A DNA stretch of 64,000 bases from Nannocystis punicea. Lineage in GTDB: Bacteria > Myxococcota_A > Polyangia > Nannocystales > Nannocystaceae. Within the stretch, counting starts at the first letter, position 1. Every line of letters begins with the position of its first letter. Under the pieces are notes generated by a model. The model was not told the origin of the DNA. It did no database searches and worked only from the letters and a program-made list of their open reading frames with translations. Positions 51,516-60,694 of the stretch are shown here, piece after piece. The DNA is taken from NCBI RefSeq assembly GCF_026965555.1, contig NZ_CP114040.1, positions 11,796,001-11,860,000 of the forward strand, written 5' to 3'. A program made the position numbers and the translations under genes.

Positions 51516-51857
51516 TCAATCGTCGTAGTCCTCGGCCTCGACGAGGATCACCGACCCGGTGTCGCCGTCGACCTCGACCTCTTTGCGGGGCTGGGCGCGA
51601 TCGGTCGGCTGGATCTCGATGCTGTAGATCCACCGGCCGTGCTCGCGCTCGAGCTCCGAGTCGATCACCGTCCCGGGCACCTGCTTCAGCGCGGTCGCCT
51701 GCGCCGCCTCGAGGCTGATCTTCGGCTTCGCCGCCGCCTCGCGCGGCGGGGTCGCGGCGGCCGTGGGCGCCGAACCACCGGCAGGAGTGGCAGAGGTCGC
51801 CGCGTGGCCACAGCTCGGCGCGAGCGACAGGAGGAGGGACATCAACAGAGCGTGCAT
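51516..51857 (-). CDS. PepSY-domain exported protein
   Basis: A 113-residue protein with a signal peptide (MHALLMSLLLSLAPSCGHA) and an Ala/Thr/Pro-rich linker, followed by a PepSY-like C-terminus: KISLEAAQATALKQVPGTV, WIYSIEIQP and VEVDGDTGSVI. A Cys at 16 may be a lipobox (LAPSC). PepSY domains regulate protease activity or bind metals. Alone between a dioxygenase and a lipoprotein gene. Confidence 0.82.
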   Translation of the reverse strand: MHALLMSLLLSLAPSCGHAATSATPAGGSAPTAAATPPREAAAKPKISLEAAQATALKQVPGTVIDSELEREHGRWIYSIEIQPTDRAQPRKEVEVDGDTGSVILVEAEDYDD

Positions 51858-51918
51858 GACCGCAGCATGCCGCCCGCGGCTCCGGAGCGCCTGTTAAGCC
51901 TTCATGAAGGACCGCGGC

Positions 51919-53169
51919 TCAGCCCCACGGCGGGGCGACGGGCAGCGTCCCGCGACGGACCAGCGAGAACGCCTTGCCCGCGCGCGAGCGGCGGATCAAG
52001 TAGACGCCGCGATCGGGGCCGAGGCGTGCGGTCTCCGGTGCGTCGCACTCGTCGAACTCGACCGCCTGCGGGTCGCCGGGGCCGCCGAGCCCGACCGTAC
52101 GCGGGATGGAGCAGCCGTCGACGAGCAGCGTCCCCTCGCACACCGACCACAGGCCGAGCGGATTGCCGTTGGGCGCCGCGTCGACGAGGTCCGCGCGCGG
52201 CCCGACCCATGGTTCGGCCGAGCCGGTGGCGACGATCGCGTCGACCTGCGCCGCGGTCTCCAGCTCGCAGCTGGTCATCCTCACTTCCTCGAACCAGGGC
52301 AGCGTCGCGTCGAACACCACGTGCTTGCCGGAGGTCGACAGGCTTTGGCCCTCGCACATCGTCTCGACCCGGTTCCCGCCGTCGGGATCGACGAGGGTGA
52401 CGGGCGCGGTGCCGAACACGAGCCGATCGCCGACCGCGTCGATGAACCCGGCCCGCAGGTCGGCGAAGGTCGCCAGCACCTCGCCGGACCACGCGAGCGT
52501 GCTCGCGTCCTCGGACCGCGCGAAGGTGACGCCCATCGACGTCACCGCCATCGAGCTCGAGACGTGCACCTGGGGGATCGTCAGCGGCTCGCCGAGCACG
52601 CCCTCGGCGCCGACCCGCACGAGCCGCCACGTATCGTCGGCCGACAGTCCGAGCACGCCGACCTCGACGGCGTCGACCGCCGCGCCGTTGACGTGGAAGC
52701 CGAACAACTGGACGAACCCGAGCGTCCCGAGGTCGACGGTAGCGACCGTCTTGTCCGGCTCGATCCGCAATAACAGCGGCGCGTCTTCCAGCGTCCACCC
52801 GAGCACCCACGCCCGCTGCTGCTGCGTGAGGTCGAAGTCGATGACGTCGACGATCGGCGCGAGCGGCACGCTCCACTCGATCGCCGGATCTTTCGCAACG
52901 GTGCAGCTCGCGGTGCACTCGTTGCAGCCGTAGAGGCCCTCATCGCAGGCCTCGCCCGGATCGACCACTCGGTCTCCGCAGCGGCCCTCGGGCGGCAAGT
53001 CCGGGGCACCGCCGGACGTCGGCGCGTCCTCGCTGGTCGCGCCGCTGCTCGCGCCGGTGTTCGAGCCGCTGCTCGAACCGCCGCCGTCGGTGTCATGCCC
53101 CGGCGTCGGCCCGCAGCTCGCCATCATCACCGTCATCGCGCATTCGAGCCAGCAGCGGCGCATCCGCAC
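51919..53169 (-). CDS. Lipoprotein with one DUF4215-like repeat and a beta-propeller-like domain
   Basis: A 416-residue protein. The signal MRMRRCWLECAMTVMMASC ends at a lipobox (MASC). A Gly/Ser-rich linker leads to one cysteine-rich repeat (RCGDRVVDPGEACDEGLYGCNEC, DUF4215-like). From about 110 to 416 is a beta-rich domain with repeating strands (VLGWTLEDAPLLLRIEPD, RLVFGTAPVTLVDPD, VVFDATLPWFEEVRM), which may be a propeller. No catalytic residues. Surface-exposed, of unknown ligand. Confidence 0.65.
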   Translation of the reverse strand: MRMRRCWLECAMTVMMASCGPTPGHDTDGGGSSSGSNTGASSGATSEDAPTSGGAPDLPPEGRCGDRVVDPGEACDEGLYGCNECTASCTVAKDPAIEWSVPLAPIVDVIDFDLTQQQRAWVLGWTLEDAPLLLRIEPDKTVATVDLGTLGFVQLFGFHVNGAAVDAVEVGVLGLSADDTWRLVRVGAEGVLGEPLTIPQVHVSSSMAVTSMGVTFARSEDASTLAWSGEVLATFADLRAGFIDAVGDRLVFGTAPVTLVDPDGGNRVETMCEGQSLSTSGKHVVFDATLPWFEEVRMTSCELETAAQVDAIVATGSAEPWVGPRADLVDAAPNGNPLGLWSVCEGTLLVDGCSIPRTVGLGGPGDPQAVEFDECDAPETARLGPDRGVYLIRRSRAGKAFSLVRRGTLPVAPPWG

Positions 53170-53265
53170 TCGAGCCTATCAGCTCCTTGGCCCGCGTCAC
53201 AGACGGACCGCGCGCCGCGCCGGCCCGCGCTTGACCGCGCCGCCCGGGCCCGCGACAGTGCCCGC

Positions 53266-54711
53266 GTGGACCTCGACGAGCTCGTGCGACCGATCCTCGA
53301 ACTGCTGCGCGGGGCCGACGCGCGCGACGTCCGGATCTCCGACCTCGCCGGCCCCGACGCCCACGCGGAAGCCTTCACCGCCCTCGGTGCGTCCCTGTCT
53401 CTCGGGCCAGGTGACGCGCCGCTCGACCTCGCCGCGCTCACGCGGGCCATCGAGGCGGTCATCGCCCGCTCGGTGCGGACCCTGCACCCGCGGTTCTTCA
53501 ACCAGAACTTCGCCGGCGCCGACCCGATCGCCGTCGTCGGCGACTTCCTCGGCGCCGCCCTCAACACCACCATGGCCACCTACGAGGCCGCGCCGGTGTT
53601 CACCTTGATGGAGCGGGCAGTGCTCGCGCGGCTGGCCGCGCTGGCCGGCTGGGGCGCGCACGACGGCGTGTTCGTGCCCGGCGGTTCGTTCTCCAACCTC
53701 TACGCCCTCCAGCTCGCGCGCCTGCGCCTCGACCCCGACGCGCGCGAGCGCGGGCACGACGGCGCGCCGCTGGTCGCCTTCGCCTCGACCCACGCCCACT
53801 ACTCTCTGGAAAAATCAGTGGTGCTGCTGGGCCTCGGCCGGCGCGCCCTGGTCGAGGTCGACTGCGACGAGCGCGGGCAGCTGCGGCCCGACGCTCTGGC
53901 CGCCGCGATCGACCTCGCCCTCGCCCGCGGCCAGCGGCCGTTCTTCGTCGGCGCCACCGCCGGCACCACGGTGCTCGGCGGCTTCGACCCGCTGCCCGCG
54001 CTGGCCGACCTGGCCAAGCGCCACGGCCTGTGGCTGCACGTCGACGGCAGCTTTGGCGCCTCGGCCCTGTTCTCGCCGGCGCAGTCGCACCTCATGGCCG
54101 GCGTCGAGCGGGCCGACTCGCTCGCGTGGAACCTCCACAAGATGCTCGGGGTCACCCAGCAGTGCGCGGCCTTCCTGGTCCAAAAGCCAGGTTCCCTGCG
54201 AGCCGCCTTCGCCACTGGCGCCAGCTACCTGTTCCAGCCCGACAAGCCCTACGCCGAGCTCGACAGCGGCGACGCCACCTTCCAGTGCGCGCGGCGGGTC
54301 GACGCCCTCAAGGCCTGGCTGACCTGGAAGGCCCGCGGCGAGGCCGGCTTCGCCGCCCGCATCGACCACGCGGTCGCCCTCGCCGACCACTGCGCCGCGC
54401 GGATCGCCGGCGACCCGCGCTTCTGCCTGGCCGCCCCGCCCTCGTGGGTCAACGTGTGCTTCTGGTGGATCCCTCCGACTCTGCGCCCCTTCGCCGGCCG
54501 CACCCCGGAGACCGACGCCGCCCTCCACGCCCTCGCCCCGCGGATCAAGGCCGCCCTGCTGCGCCGCGGCGAGGCCATGCTCGCCTTCCAGCCGATCGAC
54601 GGCGGCCCCAACTGCTTCCGCCTGCTCTTCATCAACCCCGCGACGCAGATCGAAGACGTCGACGCGACCCTCGAGCTCCTCGACGCCTGCGGCCGCGAGG
54701 CACTGGCCTGA
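53266..54711 (+). CDS. Group II PLP-dependent decarboxylase (DDC/2,4-diaminobutyrate-like)
   Basis: A 481-residue fold-I PLP enzyme from GTG 53266; longer N-termini are Arg/His-rich and unsupported. PLP Lys292 is in the NLHKML signature, Asp260 in LHVDGSFG, and PGGSFSN (138-144) is the phosphate motif. HPRFFNQNFAG matches DDC/GAD/diaminobutyrate decarboxylases. It decarboxylates an amino acid such as 2,4-diaminobutyrate, glutamate or an aromatic; the substrate is not fixed by what can be seen. Two repeat elements lie in it (53394-53411, 54175-54192). Confidence 0.85.
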   Translation: MDLDELVRPILELLRGADARDVRISDLAGPDAHAEAFTALGASLSLGPGDAPLDLAALTRAIEAVIARSVRTLHPRFFNQNFAGADPIAVVGDFLGAALNTTMATYEAAPVFTLMERAVLARLAALAGWGAHDGVFVPGGSFSNLYALQLARLRLDPDARERGHDGAPLVAFASTHAHYSLEKSVVLLGLGRRALVEVDCDERGQLRPDALAAAIDLALARGQRPFFVGATAGTTVLGGFDPLPALADLAKRHGLWLHVDGSFGASALFSPAQSHLMAGVERADSLAWNLHKMLGVTQQCAAFLVQKPGSLRAAFATGASYLFQPDKPYAELDSGDATFQCARRVDALKAWLTWKARGEAGFAARIDHAVALADHCAARIAGDPRFCLAAPPSWVNVCFWWIPPTLRPFAGRTPETDAALHALAPRIKAALLRRGEAMLAFQPIDGGPNCFRLLFINPATQIEDVDATLELLDACGREALA

Positions 54712-54718
54712 ACACCGC

Positions 54719-55540
54719 ATGAAGAATCCCGTGCGCCCCGTCCTCGTCGCCCTCCTGGCCTCCGCTTGCCACGAGCCACGACCGGCCGACACCGCGCCAT
54801 CGCCCGTCGCAACTCCCGCGTCCTCCTCGACCGCTCCCCTTGCGCCTCCGTCCGCGGCCGCGGCAGGTCCCGCCTCCTCCTCACCTGCCACCTTCGTCGC
54901 ACCGACTTCGCCGCCCGAGCCCCTCACACCGACCCCGGAGGTGCCGTCGCCGGCGAGCGCACCCGAGCTCGACGTGGCCACGCTCGCCGCCCTCGCCCGA
55001 TCGGCCGGAGGCGACATCCAGTCGCTGCTGCACCCCGAGCTCGGCGTCTGGCTGATCCACAACATGGCCGGCGCCGTGCCCGAACTGGTCCTGCGCGAGC
55101 GCTGGCCGCGGCGCGAACGCGGCTGGCGGCTCGAGCCTCGGTTCTCCTCGGCATCGATCCTCGAGTCACTGGCCGCAGCATCGACCTGGCCGCGCAAGCC
55201 CCGGCGCCCCGACCCGGAGGAATGCGATCCTGGATCGTCGCGGCTGATCGTCGGTGCCAGCGGCAGGCTCGACGACGTGCTCGACATCCACCTGGGCACC
55301 CGCGAGCTCCCGGACGACGAACCGATGCCGCCGCCGTGGCTGCTGCAGACGCCCGCGCAGCTCGCGGCGTCCGGCACCCGGCCGCCATTCACCCCGGCGA
55401 GGTGGGCCCGGCTGCAGCAGCTCCGCGCCGCCGCCACCCACCACGTCGTCCTCGAAGACGGGCTCATCGTCGAATTCGGGCGCGTCGACGGCCGCTGGTA
55501 CCTGCTCGGCATCGACGCATCCGACGACGCCTGCGGGTGA
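54719..55540 (+). CDS. Lipoprotein, unknown
   Basis: A 273-residue protein with lipobox LASAC (Cys17), a long Pro/Ala/Ser-rich linker to about 80, and a C-terminal domain with RSAGGDIQSLLHPELGVWLIHN, LIVGASGRLDDVLDI and VVLEDGLIVEFGRVDGRWYL. Probably surface or periplasmic. Starts 7 bp after the PLP gene, so co-transcribed. Its end faces the stop of the leftward gene at 55622, with the repeat array between. Confidence 0.7.
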   Translation: MKNPVRPVLVALLASACHEPRPADTAPSPVATPASSSTAPLAPPSAAAAGPASSSPATFVAPTSPPEPLTPTPEVPSPASAPELDVATLAALARSAGGDIQSLLHPELGVWLIHNMAGAVPELVLRERWPRRERGWRLEPRFSSASILESLAAASTWPRKPRRPDPEECDPGSSRLIVGASGRLDDVLDIHLGTRELPDDEPMPPPWLLQTPAQLAASGTRPPFTPARWARLQQLRAAATHHVVLEDGLIVEFGRVDGRWYLLGIDASDDACG

Positions 55541-55624
55541 CATGCTCTTTCAGGCATGCCTTTCTAAACATGTTTTTTCAGGCATGCCCGAAAGAACATG
55601 CCCGTCAGGTCACCTCAGGCGTCA
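55541..55624. repeat. Six-unit 14-bp tandem array between convergent genes
   Basis: Units start at 55541, 55555, 55569, 55583, 55597 and 55611, an exact 14-bp period: CATGCTC, CATGCCT, CATGTTT, CATGCCC, CATGCCC, CACCTCA. It fills nearly all of the gap between the two stops. Consecutive units form overlapping CATG-N10-CATG dyads. Confidence 0.9.
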
Positions 55625-57226
55625 CCGCCGCAGCCGCTCGAACCGCTTCTCGGTGTCCGGGTCGTCGCGCAGCGCCAGCGACGTGCGGTAGTAGATCCGC
55701 GCCGCGCTCGCGTCGCCGCGGGCCTCGGCGACGCGCCCCAGCGAGTGGAAGATGGCCGCGCGGATCTCCGGGTCCTGCGCCGCCTCCAGCCCCTTCATGC
55801 ACGCCGCCTCGGCCGCGTCGAAGCGCCGGGCCTTGAAGTGCGCGAAGCAGCGGTTGCCCCAGTCGCGGCCGCCGCGGCGCTCCGTTTTCCCGACGTCGGC
55901 GGCCGCCAGCGCGAGCGGAGCCGGGGCCGGCCCCGCGGCCAGCTGTAGCGGCGGCCAGGCGTCGCCCTCTTCGTCCACGGCGGCGCGGGCCGTCGCGCTC
56001 GCCCGCAGCAGCGGCTCGATGTCGGCGTGGTAGCGGACGCCGATGATCTCGTCCGCGGTCGCGTCGACCTCGACCTTCGCCCGCAGCCGACCGCCCGCTG
56101 CCAGCACCTCCCAGTCGTCCTCGACCAGGGCCGCGCGCTCGTCCGAGGCCACCCAGAACTCCGACCTCGCCTTCGCCAGTTCCGGGAACGCGCTGGTGCG
56201 GCCGCAGGGATCGGCGGGCGACCGGCACAGGTCGGGTCGGACCGTCATCCACGAGTGACAGACGCACGACCCCAGCGTGTGCACGCCCACGTGGGAGCGC
56301 ACCAGTCGCCCGCGCCGCACCGACCAGATCTCGTCGTCGAAGCTGCCGCACCCTCGCATCAGCGACTCCTCGTCCGCTTCCGCCTCCTCCGCGTCTTCAG
56401 CGACGGGCTGGTCGATCAGCTCGTCGGGCGGCGGCCACAGCATCTCGACGCCGTCCGGCATCCCCGACTGGCACATCGACCCGTCCTCCTCGAACGCCCT
56501 CTCCTTCGGCAAACCGCCGACCACCGGCTGCGCGACCTCGAGTTTCAGGTCGGTGATGTGCGCGCCGGAGCAGTCCATCTCTTCGACGACCGTGAATTCC
56601 TGCACCGCGCCGCCCAGCAGCGCCGCCGTCACTTCCCCGAGCTCGCGGCCCTGCATGCGACAGTTCGGGTCGTCCGGATCGCCGATGAAGTCCTCGTCCC
56701 ACGGCTCCTCGTCGTCCGGCTCCGCATAAGAGCTCTCCTTCAACACCTCGAGATCGGCGACCGGCAGCTCGAGGCAATCACAGCTCGCGCCGTTGATCGT
56801 CTGCTCGCGGACGCGACCCTCGGCGTCGAGGGTCGAGACGACCTGTTCCGCCGGCCAGACACAGGCGGGGTCGCGCTCGCGCCCCGACGGCGGGCAACGG
56901 GCCTGCCACAGCCGCTCGGCCTCCGCCTCGGTCAGCGAGTCGTCGCGCGCGCGGCCCCACACGACCACGCGCTGCGGCCCCTCGTCCAGCAACCACAACC
57001 CGTCGAGCCGCGCCGCGCGATCGACCTGCAGCGCCGCTCCCAGCGAGAACGAGACGATCGTGCTGGCGACCTCGCCGTCGTCGCTGGTGTAGACCACGAA
57101 CCCCGCGCGCCGGCTCGGGCTCGCCGGTGTCGGCGCGGACACGACCGACTTCGGCGCCGCAGCAGCCTGACCGCGACAGCCCGGAGCGGCGAACGAGAGC
57201 GCAAGCAGGAGCAGCGCGCGGCGCAT
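55622..57226 (-). CDS. Lipoprotein with C-terminal TPR-like domain (paralogue 1)
   Basis: A 534-residue lipoprotein. The signal ends LSFAAPGC (Cys17). The N-terminal half has WLLDEGPQRVVVWGR, SLTEAEAERLWQARCPP and conserved Cys pairs (DCLELP, CRMQG, MDCSG). The C-terminal 80 residues are helical, TPR-like (NRCFAHFKARRFDAAEAACMKGLEAAQDPEIRAAIF). The neighbour at 57268 is a paralogue. Function unknown; probably an envelope lipoprotein that recruits partners through its TPRs. Confidence 0.7.
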   Translation of the reverse strand: MRRALLLLALSFAAPGCRGQAAAAPKSVVSAPTPASPSRRAGFVVYTSDDGEVASTIVSFSLGAALQVDRAARLDGLWLLDEGPQRVVVWGRARDDSLTEAEAERLWQARCPPSGRERDPACVWPAEQVVSTLDAEGRVREQTINGASCDCLELPVADLEVLKESSYAEPDDEEPWDEDFIGDPDDPNCRMQGRELGEVTAALLGGAVQEFTVVEEMDCSGAHITDLKLEVAQPVVGGLPKERAFEEDGSMCQSGMPDGVEMLWPPPDELIDQPVAEDAEEAEADEESLMRGCGSFDDEIWSVRRGRLVRSHVGVHTLGSCVCHSWMTVRPDLCRSPADPCGRTSAFPELAKARSEFWVASDERAALVEDDWEVLAAGGRLRAKVEVDATADEIIGVRYHADIEPLLRASATARAAVDEEGDAWPPLQLAAGPAPAPLALAAADVGKTERRGGRDWGNRCFAHFKARRFDAAEAACMKGLEAAQDPEIRAAIFHSLGRVAEARGDASAARIYYRTSLALRDDPDTEKRFERLRR

Positions 57227-57267
57227 GGGGCCCCGCTCTTAGCACGAAACACCGCGCGTCGAGGCCG

Positions 57268-58869
57268 TCAACGGAGCCGCCGGTAACGTCGCTCGGTCTC
57301 CTCGTCGTACCGCAGCACCAGCGACGTCCGGTAGTAGACCACCGCCGCACCGCTGTTCCCGCGCGCCTCGGCCACCCTGCCGAGCGAGTAATACATCGCC
57401 CCGCGGACCGACTCGTCCCGCGCCAGCTCCAGCCCGCGGGCGCACGCGGCCGCGGCCGCGTCGTACCGCTTCGCCTTGAAGTGAGCGAAGCAGCGGTTGC
57501 CCCAATCACGACCGCCCCGGCGCTCCTCGAGCCCGACGTCTTCGGGCGCCAGCGCCGGCACCGGCGGCAACGCCACGGTAGAGCGCAAGGCCACCGGCAC
57601 CCACGGCAGCACCCGCTGCGCGGGCTTCAGCGCCCTCGCCCCGGCGCGCAGCAGCGGCGCCGCATCCTCGTGATGCCGGACCCCGATCACCGTCTCCCGC
57701 TCGCCCGGCGAGAACCCGCGGATGCGCACGCGCGTGCGACCCCCGGCCGTCAAGATCGCCGGCGACTCGCCGAGCACCAGCGCCGCCGTCTCGTCACCGG
57801 CGATCCAAAAATCCTCGGTGCGCGGCGCCAGCGACGGAAACGCCTCCACCCGCCCGCACGGATCGGCGCGAGAGGAGCACGACTTCGGCGCCAGCGAGAC
57901 CCACGAGTGACAGGCGCAGCTCGCGTTCACGTCGGTGCCCACCGCCGACTTCACCAGCCGCCCGCGGTGGAGCTGCCAGATCGCCCCGTCCATCGGCGTG
58001 CACGTGTCGTCGCCTTCCTCTGCCGCCCCTTCGCCGTCGACGACGAGCTCGGCCGGCAACCGCCAGGGGATCTCGCCGCTCCCCGCGTTCACGCACATCT
58101 GTTCGTCCGCCGCCAGCTTCTGCTTCGGCAGCGCCGCTCGGGCCGTCAGCGAGACTACGTCGAGGCCGCCGTCGACCAGGTGCACGCCCGAGCACCCGCC
58201 GTTGTCGTAGACGACCAGCTCTTGCAGCACGCCGCCGAGCGGGCCGATGAACTGTCGCTACACCGGGCCGCCGTACTCGGCGCACGCCTCCAGCTCCGGG
58301 TCCTCGACCTCCTCTGCCGCCTCTTCCTCTTCGTCGAGGCCGACGTCGACGGACGCGTAGTCGCCGGCCCTGAGCACCGCGAGGTCGGCCACCGGCAGGT
58401 CGAAGCACGCGCACGTCCGATCGTCGAGCCGCTGCGGAGCCCCGAGGCCCGGGTCGGTCAAGCGCGTATAAACCTGCTCCAAAGGCCAGGTACAAGCCGC
58501 GACCCCGGCGGCCCCGGGCGCGCAGCGGGCCTGCCACAGCTGCTGCGCCGCCGCCTCCGACAGCCGCGGCTCTCCGGGCTCGCCCGCGCTCCAGACGATG
58601 ACCTCCGCTTCGGCGTCGTCGTCCTGCAACCACACTCCGTCGAGCCGGATCGCGGCGTCCACCTCGAGCCTGTCTGCCGATCGCGTGAACGGCACCAGCC
58701 AGCTCGTCAGCCCGGAGTCGCCGGCAGTATAGATCAGGAACGCCGATCGCACGGGAGCGTCGGCGACTCCTGGCGCCACGGGCGCCGCTGCCTGACCGTG
58801 ACAACCCGAGGCGAGCATCAGCACCGAGCCGAGGAGGACCGCCCGCGACAGCACGCACGCTCGTACCAC
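57268..58869 (-). pseudogene. Lipoprotein paralogue 2, interrupted by in-frame TAG
   Basis: The frame from GTG 58869 to the stop at 57268 is 534 codons, the same length as its neighbour paralogue, and similar throughout (lipobox LASGC, EAAAQQLWQARC, C-terminal NRCFAHFKAKRYDAAAAAC). A TAG codon at 58260-58258 interrupts it inside the Cys-rich middle (CAEYGGPV-stop-RQFIGPLGG). The downstream part keeps good sequence and codon pattern. It is either a fresh nonsense mutation, a sequence error or a readthrough site. The N-terminal half alone would be about 203 residues. Confidence 0.75.
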
Positions 58870-58894
58870 AGAATCCGACCCGCCGCGCAGGCCA

Positions 58895-58912
58895 CCTGTC
58901 CCGAGAAACATG
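58895..58912. repeat. 14-bp-family element upstream of paralogue 2
   Basis: CCTGTCC at 58895 followed at 58909 by CATGTCC. It is about 26 bp upstream of the GTG start at 58869. Confidence 0.6.
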
Positions 58913-59185
58913 TCCCTCACGAGATCGCGCTCCTGCAGCCGACCGCGTTCACCCAGGTCGGGGCTCAGGAACATTGATAGGCGACGCTGACCTTCGCGAC
59001 TCGCAGGTGGATCCCCGCGGCGCGCCGCGTGTGGCCGACCGGAGCACAGCATGACGATCGTGCAAGTCGACGCACGAGGCCGCGGAGAGCTGGTAGAACT
59101 GTGTGCGAGCGGACGAGCGTGGCGGCCGCCGCAGGTGTGGGCCAAGGAACAATCTGACGCTGCGGATCGGCGCTATCGCGACGCC

Positions 59186-60610
59186 ATGGAAGAACGCCAA
59201 CTTTACGAGCACTCTCTTCCGCGCGCTCCATGGTGGGCGCGGCTGTTCCGTCCGGTGGACATCGCCTCGCTGGTCTGTTTCCGCGTCGCGTTCGGCGTCC
59301 TGATGATCGCGGAGGTCATCCGCTACATCCCGCGGATCGCCCGCTACTACATCGATCCGCCGCTGCACTTCTCGTACTACGGCTTCGAGTGGATCCGTCC
59401 GTGGCCGGGCGACGGCATGTACGTGCACTTCGGCGTGCTCGGCCTGGCCGCCCTGTGCATCACCATCGGCCTGTGTTACCGGCTCGCCGCCGCGGTGTTC
59501 TTCCTCGGCTTCAGCTATATGTTCCTGCTCGAGCAGGCGCGCTACCTGAACCACATCTACCTGCTGTGCCTGATCGCCTTCATCATGATCTTCGTGCCGG
59601 CGCACCGGGCCTTCTCGGTCGACGCCTGGCTGCGGCCGCGGCGGCGCAGCGAGACAGTGCCGGCGTGGGCCCTGCGGCTCGTGCAGCTGCAGATCGGCAT
59701 CCCCTACGTCTACGGCGGCCTGGCCAAGATCAACCACGACTGGCTGCGCGGCGAGCCGATGCGCATGTGGCTGGCCGAGCGCGCCGACCGGCCGCTCATC
59801 GGCCCGCTGATGACTCAGGAGTGGGTGGTCTACTTCTTCAGCTACGGCGGCCTGCTGTTCGACCTCCTGATCGTGCCGGCGATGCTGTGGCGGCGCACTC
59901 GCTGGGGGGCGTTCGGGGCGGCGCTCGCGTTTCACTTCATCAACGGCAACATCTTCACCATCGGCATCTTCCCGTGGGTGATGGCCGCGGCGACGCTGAT
60001 GTACTTCCCGCCCGACTGGCCGCGGCGCTTCCGCGACTTCCTCGGCCGCCTGCTCGGCCTCCAGCCCGAAGGGCCGAAGCCGACCGCCCCGCCGCTGCCG
60101 CTGCCGACCCGAGCGACGCGCCGGCACAAGTGCCTGCTGACCTTCCTCGGCGTCTACACCGCGTGGCAGCTGCTGTTCCCCCTGCGTCACTGGCTCTACC
60201 CCGGGGATGTCGCGTGGACGGAGGAGGGCCACAAGTTCTCGTGGCGCATGAAGCTGCGCGACAAGGGCGGCAGCGTCAGCTTCCACGCCACCGACCCGTC
60301 GACCGGCGAGACCTGGAAGATCGCTCTGCGCGGCAAGGTCAAGAAGTGGCAGCTGTCCGAAATGACAGGTCGACCCGAGATGATCTTGCAGCTCGCACAT
60401 CACCTCGGTGAGCAACTGCGCGCCGAGGGCATCCCTGATGTCGAGATCCGTGCGCTCGTCCCTGTCTCGCTCAACGGCCGCGAACCGCAGTTCCTGATCG
60501 ACCCCGAAGTCGACCTCATGAAGGCCGAACGAAGCCTGCTTCCGGCAACGTGGATCCGCCCCGAGGCGCCGCTCGAACCTGCGGTCCAGGCGCGCCTGTC
60601 AGAGATGTAA
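59186..60610 (+). CDS. HTTM/vitamin-K-dependent gamma-carboxylase-like membrane protein
   Basis: A 474-residue protein from ATG 59186 (an upstream ATG at 59051 adds 45 residues). It has about eight membrane helices with HTTM-domain signatures (RVAFGVLMIAEVIRYIP, ARYLNHIYLLCLIAFIMIF, HRAFSVDAWLRP, YVYGGLAKINHDW) and a soluble C-terminal domain (HSFxFHATDPSTGETW-like, then a DVEIRALVPVSLNG strand). The LNHIYL...F...AHR-SVDA pattern matches vitamin-K-dependent gamma-carboxylases, which carboxylate glutamate. Known in a few bacteria; substrate here unknown. Confidence 0.8.
   Translation: MEERQLYEHSLPRAPWWARLFRPVDIASLVCFRVAFGVLMIAEVIRYIPRIARYYIDPPLHFSYYGFEWIRPWPGDGMYVHFGVLGLAALCITIGLCYRLAAAVFFLGFSYMFLLEQARYLNHIYLLCLIAFIMIFVPAHRAFSVDAWLRPRRRSETVPAWALRLVQLQIGIPYVYGGLAKINHDWLRGEPMRMWLAERADRPLIGPLMTQEWVVYFFSYGGLLFDLLIVPAMLWRRTRWGAFGAALAFHFINGNIFTIGIFPWVMAAATLMYFPPDWPRRFRDFLGRLLGLQPEGPKPTAPPLPLPTRATRRHKCLLTFLGVYTAWQLLFPLRHWLYPGDVAWTEEGHKFSWRMKLRDKGGSVSFHATDPSTGETWKIALRGKVKKWQLSEMTGRPEMILQLAHHLGEQLRAEGIPDVEIRALVPVSLNGREPQFLIDPEVDLMKAERSLLPATWIRPEAPLEPAVQARLSEM
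60352..60369. repeat. 14-bp-family element in HTTM gene
   Basis: GCTGTCC-N7-GACAGGT: GCTG at 60352, CAGG at 60366. It encodes LSEMTG. Confidence 0.55.
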
Positions 60611-60694
60611 TCTGCGGTTAATCGACCCGGAAACGCCGTTGTCGCTAATCCCTGGGCTACGCGGACGAACAGCCCTCGTCCGCGCCTCGCCCAG

